NCBI GenBank assembly: GCA_035380045.1
Contig: DAOSWM010000088.1
Location: forward strand, 1-10,302
DNA length: 10,302 bases
DNA from: DAOSWM01 sp035380045
Lineage (GTDB): Bacteria; Bacteroidota; Bacteroidia; Bacteroidales; Tenuifilaceae
Reading direction: 5' to 3'
The notes beneath the pieces are model-generated. The model saw only the letters and a program-made list of their open reading frames with translations. It was not told the origin of the DNA and did no database searches. This document shows, one piece after another, positions 1 to 5,951 of the stretch (its first letter is position 1; each line of letters starts with the position of its first letter). A program made the translations under genes and the position numbers.

Positions 1-650
1 AATACGGCAAAAAAGTGGCAAATGCTTCCACCTAAAATAAAAAGGTGGAAAATTCCATGTCCGTAAGGCCAGTCACGGTTAATGTAAAAAATCGTTCCAA
101 AGGAGTAACTTAGCCCACCTGCTAGCAGAAACCATAAAGAAATATTTGGAAGATTCTGAATAATTGGAACGATTGCAATTAGAATCAACCAGCCCATGGC
201 AATGTATAAAATGGTTGATAATGTTCGGAATTTTACGCTGTAGAACCATATTTTATAAACAATGCCGAAGAGAGCCATTGCCCAAATTAATCCAAAAATT
301 ACCCACCCAAAAGCCCCTTTAAGTCCAACAAGTGAAATGGGCGTGTAGGTAGCGGCAATCAGAACGTAAATCGATGAGTGATCGAACTTGTTTAACTTAC
401 TCTTTTTTTTAACGTTCACTGAAGCGTGAAAAAGGGTTGATGCTGTGTAAAGGTTTATCATGCCGGCACCAAAAATGCTAAACGTAACAATGTGCCATGC
501 ATTTCCAAGAATTGCTGCACGAGTGGCAAGAATAGCTGTACATGCAACGGCAATGAGAACTCCAATACCGTGACTCGATGAGTTCACAATCTCCTCGTAC
601 TTTTTCCTTTTTTTTGACTTTACCTTGGGTTTTGTTTTGGGCTTGTTCAT
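1..650 (-). CDS. Hemolysin III / TrhA family integral membrane protein (3' end cut by window edge)
   Basis: Reading the minus strand from the ATG at 650 gives 216 codons without a stop, plus two bases of a further codon; the C-terminus lies off the left edge. The family (YqfA/HlyIII, PAQR-related, usually about 200-225 residues with seven membrane helices) is recognised by its histidine/acid motifs: SSSHGIG near 24-30, STLFHAS at 71-77, FDHSSIY at 89-95, and a GHGIFH...CHFF block at 197-214. H75, D90, H91, H198, H202 and H212 are the likely metal-site residues. Long hydrophobic stretches fill the rest. The first 17 residues are very basic (9 Lys and 1 Arg), a cytoplasmic tail. Family members have been linked to membrane-energetics homeostasis and, historically, haemolysis; the exact role here is unknown. 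The gene is divergent from ffh. Judged by family length, only a few residues are missing. Confidence 0.9.
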   Translation of the reverse strand, partial: MNKPKTKPKVKSKKRKKYEEIVNSSSHGIGVLIAVACTAILATRAAILGNAWHIVTFSIFGAGMINLYTASTLFHASVNVKKKSKLNKFDHSSIYVLIAATYTPISLVGLKGAFGWVIFGLIWAMALFGIVYKIWFYSVKFRTLSTILYIAMGWLILIAIVPIIQNLPNISLWFLLAGGLSYSFGTIFYINRDWPYGHGIFHLFILGGSICHFFAV

Positions 651-670
651 AGTTCAATTTAAAAAACGTT

Positions 671-678
671 TAAAGGTA
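671..678 (-). promoter_or_regulatory. Weak candidate -7 element for the hemolysin III gene
   Basis: On the minus strand this reads TACCTTTA, seven of eight matches to a Bacteroidota TAnnTTTG element, 20 bp before the ATG at 650. No convincing -33 TTTG lies at the right distance, so this is a weak prediction. Confidence 0.3.
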
Positions 679-710
679 CCGTTTTTTTGTTTCTAATGGT
701 GAATATGAGT

Positions 711-740
711 TTTATTACACCTCTTTTTTTCATAATTTTG
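711..740 (+). promoter_or_regulatory. Bacteroidota-type promoter of ffh
   Basis: TAATTTTG at 733-740 matches the Bacteroidota -7 consensus TAnnTTTG exactly. A -33-like TTTA lies at 711-714, 18 bp upstream. Transcription would begin around 745-748, leaving a leader of roughly 20 nt before the ffh ATG at 769. Confidence 0.6.
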
Positions 741-768
741 CCGTTCGTAAAAATATACTCTTAATAAT

Positions 769-2103
769 ATGTTCGAAAATTTATCTGAAAAGCTGGAACG
801 GTCCTTTAAACTTATAAAGGGCGAAGGGAAGATTAGCGAAATTAACGTAGCCGAAACGCTGAAGGAGGTTCGTAAAGCGTTGCTCGATGCCGACGTAAAC
901 TATAAAATTGCCAAAACATTTACCGATGAGGTAAAGCGCAAGGCGCTTGGTATGGATGTTCTAAACTCCCTAAAACCTGGACAACTGATTGTAAAGGTTG
1001 TTCATGATGAGTTGGCAGAATTGATGGGAGGAAAGGCTGAAGAACTGAATCTTAGTGGAAATCCTACCGTAATTCTCATTGCTGGTTTACAGGGTTCGGG
1101 TAAAACAACCTTTTCGGGAAAGTTAGCCAACATGCTGAAAACCAAGAAGGGCAAGAGTACAATTCTTGTTGCTGGCGACGTTTACCGACCCGCAGCTATC
1201 GACCAGCTGAAGGTTCTGGGCGAACAGATTAACGTTCCCGTTTACACTGTTGAGGATAGCAAGGATCCGATTTCAATTTCACGCGAAGCGATTAAGCACG
1301 CAAAGCTGAGAGGGTACGATGTTGTTATTATCGATACCGCCGGTCGTTTGGCCATCGACGAGCAGATGATGAAGGAGGTGGCAGCCATTAAGAAGGAGGT
1401 GAATCCACAGGAAATTCTATTTGTTGTCGATTCCATGACTGGTCAGGATGCCGTTAACACTGCCAAAGAGTTCAACGATAGGCTGAACTTCAACGGAGTT
1501 GTTCTCACCAAGCTCGATGGCGATACCCGTGGCGGTGCAGCATTGTCAATTCGTTCTGTGGTTGATAAACCCATAAAGTTTGTAAGTACTGGCGAAAAGA
1601 TGGAGGCTTTGGATGTGTTCCATCCCGACCGTATGGCCGACCGTATTCTTGGCATGGGCGATGTGGTTTCGCTGGTTGAGCGTGCCCAGGAACAGTACGA
1701 TATTGAGGAAGCCCGAAAACTTCAGAAGAAAATTGTGAAGGATCAGTTCAACTTCAACGATTTTCTGGCTCAAATAGGACAGGTTAAGAAAATGGGTAAC
1801 CTCAAGGATTTGGCAGGAATGATTCCTGGCATGGGGAAAATGATGAAGAATATCGATATCGACGATGATGCATTTAAGGGAATTGAGGCCATTATTAAGT
1901 CGATGACACCCGCCGAAAGGGAATCCCCATCGTTGCTTAATGGCAGCCGCCGTAAACGTATTGCCGATGGGAGCGGAACAACCATCCAGGAGGTGAACCG
2001 TTTGGTGAAGCAGTTCGATGATATGCGGAAAATGATGAAGATGGTATCCAGCGGTGGTGGCAAAAACTTAGCCCGAATGATGGCAAATATGCCCAAAAGA
2101 TAG
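769..2103 (+). CDS. ffh: Signal recognition particle protein Ffh (SRP54)
   Basis: This 444-residue protein is full length for Ffh. It is the GTPase of the signal recognition particle, which binds 4.5S RNA and signal sequences of nascent membrane and secreted proteins and docks with FtsY at the membrane. An N-terminal helical N domain (about 1-90) is followed by the G domain with the P-loop GLQGSGKTT (106-114), the DTAGR motif (189-193) and TKLDGD (247-252). The C-terminal M domain (about 325-430) is methionine-rich and carries the SRP-RNA binding segment SRRKRIADGSGT (393-404). The start is well placed behind a TAnnTTTG promoter, and the N-terminus MFENLSEKLE is typical of the family. A stop at 2101-2103 ends the gene, with no cue of truncation. 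Codon use is balanced (about 50% GC in a counted 60-base line), as in the other housekeeping genes here. Confidence 0.98.
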   Translation: MFENLSEKLERSFKLIKGEGKISEINVAETLKEVRKALLDADVNYKIAKTFTDEVKRKALGMDVLNSLKPGQLIVKVVHDELAELMGGKAEELNLSGNPTVILIAGLQGSGKTTFSGKLANMLKTKKGKSTILVAGDVYRPAAIDQLKVLGEQINVPVYTVEDSKDPISISREAIKHAKLRGYDVVIIDTAGRLAIDEQMMKEVAAIKKEVNPQEILFVVDSMTGQDAVNTAKEFNDRLNFNGVVLTKLDGDTRGGAALSIRSVVDKPIKFVSTGEKMEALDVFHPDRMADRILGMGDVVSLVERAQEQYDIEEARKLQKKIVKDQFNFNDFLAQIGQVKKMGNLKDLAGMIPGMGKMMKNIDIDDDAFKGIEAIIKSMTPAERESPSLLNGSRRKRIADGSGTTIQEVNRLVKQFDDMRKMMKMVSSGGGKNLARMMANMPKR

Positions 2104-2138
2104 TTCTCAGTTCTCTGTTTTCAGTTTTCAGTTATTAG
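2104..2138. repeat. Degenerate heptamer tandem repeat downstream of ffh
   Basis: Immediately after the ffh stop codon come five consecutive 7-mers: TTCTCAG, TTCTCTG, TTTTCAG, TTTTCAG and TTATTAG. The phase is exact at 7 bp with two or fewer substitutions from TTTTCAG in each unit. Right after it, GGCAATT and GGCAATA (2141-2154) form another 7-bp tandem pair. The units read T-rich on the plus strand but have no hairpin, so this is a short tandem repeat and not a terminator. Confidence 0.7.
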
Positions 2139-2204
2139 CTGGCAATTGGCAATAAAAACGAGAACAATAATAAATTGAATTTGTTACTCAAAAAATAAAT
2201 AACA

Positions 2205-3086
2205 ATGGAACTACTCGATGGTAAAATGATAGCCGATCAGGTTAAGGCAGAAATAGCCGAGGAGGTTGCTTCAATTAAAAACAGTGGAGGCAAAATTCCT
2301 TACCTGGCAGCCATAATCGTGGGTCACGATGGGGCTAGTGAAACGTATGTTGGCCATAAGGAGAAAGCCTGCGCTCAGGTAGGTTTCAATAGCACAGTGC
2401 TGCGTTTCGAGGATTCAATTACCGAGGATGAGCTTCTTGCCGAGGTTGATAAGCTGAACAAAAACCCCGAAATTGATGGTTTCATTGTACAAATGCCGCT
2501 TCCAAAGCACATTTCCGACCAGAAAGTAATTGAGGCCATCGACCCCAAAAAGGATGTTGACGGTTTTCACCCCGTTAACGTTGGGAGAATGGTAATTGGA
2601 TTACCGTCCTACATTTCGGCAACTCCCGATGGAATAGTGGAACTTTTGCGTAGGTATAAAATTGAAACCTCGGGAAAACACTGTGTTGTGCTGGGTAGAA
2701 GCAATATTGTAGGAAGACCAATTTCAAATTTGCTTTCACAGAAAGCGTACCCTGGCGATTGTACTGTTACGGTTTGCCATAGCCGAACACCAAACATAAA
2801 GGAAATTTCCAGAACTGCCGACATTCTCATTGTAGCCCTCGGAAAAGCGGAATACGTAACTGCCGATATGGTGAAAGATGGTGCAACGGTTATCGACGTT
2901 GGTATTACCCGCGTTAAGTCCGATAAAACCAAGTCGGGTTGGAAGCTCCTTGGCGATGTAAAATTCGATGAGGTTGCCCCTAAATGCAGCTACATTACTC
3001 CCGTTCCCGGAGGCGTTGGACCGCTAACCATTGTTTCACTTCTGAAAAATACGCTGAAAGCTGCCAAAAAGGAGGTTTATAGTTAG
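2205..3086 (+). CDS. folD: Bifunctional methylenetetrahydrofolate dehydrogenase / methenyltetrahydrofolate cyclohydrolase
   Basis: FolD interconverts 5,10-methylene-, 5,10-methenyl- and 10-formyl-tetrahydrofolate using NADP, feeding purine and formyl-methionine synthesis in the cytoplasm. The 293-residue length matches the family. The active-site tyrosine/lysine pair is visible in TYVGHK (47-52, Y48 and K52). The folate-site motifs VQMPLPKH (95-102) and DVDGFHP (117-123), the Rossmann nucleotide motif GRSNIVGRPIS (164-174) and the C-terminal signature TPVPGGVGPLT (265-275) are all present. The ATG at 2205 gives the usual short N-terminus MELLDGK. A weak -7-like TGAATTTG sits at 2176-2183, so folD may have its own promoter or may be read through from ffh. 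A PqqD-like gene follows after 4 nt and is probably co-transcribed. Confidence 0.97.
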   Translation: MELLDGKMIADQVKAEIAEEVASIKNSGGKIPYLAAIIVGHDGASETYVGHKEKACAQVGFNSTVLRFEDSITEDELLAEVDKLNKNPEIDGFIVQMPLPKHISDQKVIEAIDPKKDVDGFHPVNVGRMVIGLPSYISATPDGIVELLRRYKIETSGKHCVVLGRSNIVGRPISNLLSQKAYPGDCTVTVCHSRTPNIKEISRTADILIVALGKAEYVTADMVKDGATVIDVGITRVKSDKTKSGWKLLGDVKFDEVAPKCSYITPVPGGVGPLTIVSLLKNTLKAAKKEVYS

Positions 3087-3090
3087 TTTT

Positions 3091-3459
3091 ATGCTGATTT
3101 TTTTCAAAAAGCGACAGATTCTACTCCGAACCAATGCGCTGGAGCTAATCCCGGTTAGACTGCACAGTTTCGATACTGACAGCAAAGGAATTGTAACTAT
3201 AAAAATTCCAAAAATTTCCAACGAAAAGCTTGCCAACAGGATTATACCCAAAAGTCGCTCCAAGTATTCAACGCTTGAACTCGATGAAATTGGCTCGGCT
3301 GTTTGGCAGGAAATTAACGGGGAGCAAAAAACCGAACAAATATGTAGCCGAATGGCTGATAGGTTTGGAGACAAAATACATCCTGTACAGGAGAGGGTTG
3401 TTAAGTTCTTATCAGGATTATATAACAATAAGTGCCTAACATTCAAACAGCTTCAATAA
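3091..3459 (+). CDS. PqqD-like family protein
   Basis: This is a small protein of 122 residues. Residues about 59-118 show the PqqD pattern: a 'LELDEIGSAVWQEINGEQ' stretch, then a helix with TEQICSRMADRFG and a final helix ending FLSGLYNNKCLTF. This is the winged-helix fold of PqqD and of RiPP recognition elements, which in known pathways present a precursor peptide to a radical SAM enzyme. The N-terminal 58 residues are basic with alternating hydrophobic residues and are unassigned. No radical SAM enzyme, precursor peptide or transporter is visible nearby, so a peptide-modification role is not supported by context. The gene begins 4 nt after the folD stop; GGAGG at 3071-3075, inside folD, lies about 15 nt upstream of the ATG. 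Co-transcription with folD is likely. The fold call is fairly secure; the function is unknown. Confidence 0.75.
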   Translation: MLIFFKKRQILLRTNALELIPVRLHSFDTDSKGIVTIKIPKISNEKLANRIIPKSRSKYSTLELDEIGSAVWQEINGEQKTEQICSRMADRFGDKIHPVQERVVKFLSGLYNNKCLTFKQLQ

Positions 3460-3559
3460 CGCTCATCAATAAAAAAGGTTATATCATGAGTTTAATGGGT
3501 TGTACATTTACATTATATAGAATTGTATGCTCCAATATTAAGGAAATCTTAGCAGTTTA

Positions 3560-3751
3560 ATATTATCGGTGCGCTGCACCTTACTTTGTTTCATTTTTTA
3601 ACTTTTTACAAATATTTACGCCCTGACTGCCGTTCAGGCAGGTGCTCTGCAGCTAATGTTATAAATAAAAAATATAGGTGCGTAGCACCGGTGATATTTG
3701 TAAAAGAAACTCTTCTGATGTAAAAAATAAGGTGCAGCGCACCGATAATAT
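3560..3751. repeat. Nested inverted-repeat element with four GGTGC-N3-GCACC hairpin units
   Basis: The outer arms, 3560-3583 and 3728-3751, are perfect 24-bp inverted copies of each other, each with the hairpin core. Inside them, TTTTACAAATAT (3604-3615) is a perfect 12-bp inverted match to 3694-3705. Four 13-bp hairpin units of the form GGTGC-N3-GCACC occur at 3568-3580 (GCT loop), 3641-3653 (TCT loop, one stem mismatch), 3677-3689 (GTA loop) and 3731-3743 (AGC loop). Another small hairpin, CTGCC-GTTCA-GGCAG, lies at 3627-3641. The weak outward similarity of the arms continues toward 3545 and 3775. Several units are followed by a T-rich run on one strand, which would suit transcription termination. 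The layout resembles dispersed REP/MITE-type intergenic repeats; whether it is multicopy cannot be seen from this window. Confidence 0.75.
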
Positions 3752-3783
3752 CATAAATACCTTAAGAATCTTCCATTAAAGTC

Positions 3784-3796
3784 GTGGTAGAACCAC
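3784..3796. repeat. Small hairpin GTGGT-AGA-ACCAC
   Basis: A perfect 5-bp stem (3784-3788 with 3792-3796) closes a 3-base loop. It has the same 5-3-5 geometry as the four GGTGC hairpins to its left but a different stem. It is followed by a long A-run on the plus strand and may be a diverged relative of those units. Confidence 0.4.
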
Positions 3797-3806
3797 AAAA
3801 AAAAAT

Positions 3807-3838
3807 AATCCCGAAGTCAATTCAGCTGCTTCGGGATT
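3807..3838 (-). terminator. Intrinsic terminator of the outer-membrane-type gene
   Basis: AATCCCGAAG (3807-3816) pairs perfectly with CTTCGGGATT (3829-3838) around a 12-base loop. On the minus strand the stem is followed directly by ATTATTTTTTTTTG, a classic U-run. It lies about 30 bp after the stop of the minus-strand gene ending at 3869, so it terminates that transcript. On the plus strand the downstream sequence is not T-rich, so action in that direction is doubtful. Confidence 0.88.
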
Positions 3839-3868
3839 CGTGTTTAATAACGTTACAAAACCTATTTT

Positions 3869-4525
3869 CTAAGGAAAGAAAGGGGAGAAGTAGTTCCTGT
3901 TCCCGTAACCAAACTGCGAATAACCAAATGCGGGTCCATTGGTAATACCAAAGGAAGCACCGAAGCTAACCTTTTCGTTTAGCCGGTAGTTCATTCCAAA
4001 GGAGTACTGTTGGTAATCGGCTGTACTGAAACCAGCTGAGTTAAAGGGCGAGAAGTAGGTTTGATTTTTCCCAAAGGCTCCGTATCCGTAAACGCTAAGT
4101 TTATCGTTAATAATGTATTGCCCGTAGGCAAATGCTTCGGTTGGAACACCACTATTTAGTTGCCCTTCAACGTTTCCTCCATTGAAGTTAATCATATTCA
4201 TATTGTTGAAGTTGGTTCGCGAAAAGCGGCCTCCAACGGTTATCTGAAAGTTTTCGGTTGCAGAATAGGAAACGATTGGGCTTACGTATGAATTTGAGAA
4301 ACCCATGTTGTTTCCAAGGGAAGAGTAACCTGCGCCAACCTCAAAGGAGTAGCTTGTTTCGCCTGGTGTAAAACGATGCCATGGACGAAACTCGGTGCTA
4401 TCGTCCTGCTGGGAAACGTAATTTGGCTGGTAAAGTAGCGGTAAATCCCGAACAAGCTGTCCGAAACTCAACGATGAAAAGAGTAAAAGGGTTAATCCTG
4501 CTGCAAAAAATCTTATAGTTCTCAT
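3869..4525 (-). CDS. Secreted, probable outer-membrane beta-barrel protein of unknown function
   Basis: The 218-residue product starts with a clear signal peptide: MRTIR, a hydrophobic core (about residues 6-20), and a likely signal peptidase I cut after SFG at 22, leaving Q23. There is no lipobox cysteine. The mature part is rich in Gly, Asn, Ser, Tyr and Phe, with alternating strands such as SYSFEVGAGYSSLG, FQITVGGRF, LSVYGYGAFG, YSFGMNYRL and VSFGASFGITNG, as expected for amphipathic beta-hairpins in a small outer-membrane barrel. No domain motif with a known activity is visible. The gene stands alone on the minus strand, about 100 bp downstream of tilS, and ends at a strong intrinsic terminator. 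Upstream, the minus strand has only a near-miss -7 element (TACATTTTG, one base too long), so its promoter is uncertain. The gene is real; the barrel call is inference. Confidence 0.8.
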   Translation of the reverse strand: MRTIRFFAAGLTLLLFSSLSFGQLVRDLPLLYQPNYVSQQDDSTEFRPWHRFTPGETSYSFEVGAGYSSLGNNMGFSNSYVSPIVSYSATENFQITVGGRFSRTNFNNMNMINFNGGNVEGQLNSGVPTEAFAYGQYIINDKLSVYGYGAFGKNQTYFSPFNSAGFSTADYQQYSFGMNYRLNEKVSFGASFGITNGPAFGYSQFGYGNRNYFSPFFP

Positions 4526-4609
4526 GGTTTCACAATAATTGATTCCACATTACTATAACCAAAAAATCAGCATAAAGTTATAACAAAATGTAGAAAAAAT
4601 CATTACTCT

Positions 4610-4628
4610 TTAGCTTTTATTAAGCTAA
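4610..4628 (-). terminator. Weak hairpin over the tilS stop codon, possible terminator
   Basis: On the minus strand TTAGCTT and AAGCTAA form a perfect 7-bp stem with a 5-base loop. The stem overlaps the tilS stop codon (4625-4627). A run of six T follows after about ten bases. The stem is AT-rich and the T-run is displaced, so it may slow or terminate transcription only weakly, and tilS transcripts may continue into the next gene. Confidence 0.35.
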
Positions 4629-5950
4629 TTGTTAATGGTAACCTTCCAAATTCTCTGTGTATCGGGAGTAACTTTATACTTATCGCTAATCCTGAAACCA
4701 AGCACGCAAACTATGGAACCTCCCGATTCTAAAACGAAAACGTTACTCTTTTTGTGCACTGGTACTTTCTGGTCAACCAGAAAATCGCTTACCTTCTTCC
4801 TTCCTTTCATGCCGAATGGTACAAACCAATCGCCATGTTTCCAGGGACGAACAATTACAGGAAAATCAATTTTATGGTAATCAAAAACGAACTCATGGTT
4901 GCTTTTAGTCACCTTAAAATTTTTGCTCTTTTCAAAAATATCAATTGATAGGTTTATGGGAGAAACTATCTGGTTTGTATTCGATTGAATCTGCGCGTAC
5001 TGATTGCTTTTCTCTGAAATGTGCGCTAATGTTAAAAAGTCTCTGTCTCTAACTAAAATATAATCAGCGGAATAGAATGTTTTTCCGGGTTGCGAGTGCA
5101 GCGATTTTTCAATTTCGGGAATCATGGTTGAATCGAACCCAAAAGGGATAAACTCTTCGGCCAAAAATAGTAACCTATGCTTGTAGTCTCTAAGCATTTC
5201 AATACTGTAGTGCGTTTCGTTAGTCGCTTGCGTACGTACTTTTTTTCGGAAATTATCAATCTCTTCGCAAGCCACTTCCCATGCCTGTGCGGCAAAACTT
5301 GATGTGTTTACTACATTCTGTACAAATGCGATGTTCAGCTTCTGGAATTCGGGGATTATCGAATTTCGAATTCTATTGCGTGCGTACTTATTGTCGGCGT
5401 TGGAAGAATCGCTGCGATAGCTTATTTTATGGGCTTTTGCATACTTTTCAATTTCTTTTCGGGTTGCGAAAAGTAGGGGGCGAACGATACCATTTCCTTT
5501 GGTTTTTATGCCCGTTAGCCCTTTAACTCCGGTTCCTCTGGCTAAATTTATGAGAAAAGTTTCGGCAACGTCGTTTTGGTTATGGGCTACTGCAACTGCA
5601 TCGAAACCTTTGGTTTCGCAAAGTTCTGCAAACCAGTCGTACCGAAGGTTTCGGGCTGCAACCTGAATGGAAAGGTTGTTTTGCTTTGCGTATTCCTTTG
5701 TATTATAATGAGTTACGAACAGTTCGGCGTTAATTTCTTTGGCCATTTCCCTTACAAGCGCCTCATCACCATCGGATTCTTCCCCTCGAAGGTGGAAGTT
5801 GCAGTGCGCAATTGAGAACTTTAAACCGCATTGGTGGAAAAGGTTGAGCATAACCATAGAATCAACCCCTCCGCTAACAGCCAATAGTACTTTTGAGTTA
5901 TGGCTGAAAAGTTGATTATCTTCGATATAGTGTCTGAATTTTCGTTTCAT
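4625..5950 (-). CDS. tilS: tRNA(Ile)-lysidine synthetase TilS
   Basis: TilS ligates lysine to C34 of the CAU-anticodon tRNA-Ile in an ATP-dependent reaction, converting its codon specificity from AUG to AUA. The PP-loop motif SGGVDS is at 26-31 of the 441-residue protein, within the N-terminal PP-ATPase domain (about 20-200, with AHCNFHLRGEESDGDEA and VAVAHNQNDVAETFLINLARG). The C-terminal TilS domain (about 365-441) has the signature RPWKHGDWFVPFGMKG, then KKVSDFLVDQKVP. The length fits the long bacterial form. I place the start at the ATG at 5948-5950. An upstream TTG at 5963-5965 would extend it by five residues but overlaps pabB, and the ATG begins one base after the pabB stop (TAGTATG), which suits translational coupling. 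No Shine-Dalgarno is evident. Confidence 0.95.
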   Translation of the reverse strand: MKRKFRHYIEDNQLFSHNSKVLLAVSGGVDSMVMLNLFHQCGLKFSIAHCNFHLRGEESDGDEALVREMAKEINAELFVTHYNTKEYAKQNNLSIQVAARNLRYDWFAELCETKGFDAVAVAHNQNDVAETFLINLARGTGVKGLTGIKTKGNGIVRPLLFATRKEIEKYAKAHKISYRSDSSNADNKYARNRIRNSIIPEFQKLNIAFVQNVVNTSSFAAQAWEVACEEIDNFRKKVRTQATNETHYSIEMLRDYKHRLLFLAEEFIPFGFDSTMIPEIEKSLHSQPGKTFYSADYILVRDRDFLTLAHISEKSNQYAQIQSNTNQIVSPINLSIDIFEKSKNFKVTKSNHEFVFDYHKIDFPVIVRPWKHGDWFVPFGMKGRKKVSDFLVDQKVPVHKKSNVFVLESGGSIVCVLGFRISDKYKVTPDTQRIWKVTINN

Positions 5951-5951
5951 A

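Larger units (their letters stand above)
3460..3868. other. Gene-free region between convergent genes, filled by repeats and a terminator
   Basis: I find no convincing reading frame here. The PqqD-like gene enters from the left and the outer-membrane-type gene from the right, so their transcripts converge. From 3560 to 3751 the region is a nested inverted-repeat element. A further small hairpin lies at 3784-3796 and an intrinsic terminator at 3807-3838. Positions 3460-3559 are AT-rich and show nothing I can name. Confidence 0.8.

Noticed and set aside
1242..2096. Several minus-strand open frames across ffh
   Set aside because: They lie wholly inside a full-length, motif-complete Ffh and have no start context or recognisable domains.
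3036..3446. 136-codon open frame on the minus strand opposite the PqqD-like gene
   Set aside because: Its sequence has no protein-like pattern, and the plus-strand frame has a clear PqqD domain and folD spacing. It is a shadow of the real gene.
3560..3751. Inverted-repeat element considered as a riboswitch or structured RNA
   Set aside because: It lies between convergent 3' ends and not upstream of a gene, so a cis-regulatory leader is unlikely.
3460..3868. tRNA or rRNA genes in the gene-free stretches
   Set aside because: No cloverleaf arms, T-loop GTTCRANNC pattern or rRNA-like conserved segment was seen here or at 8741-9051.
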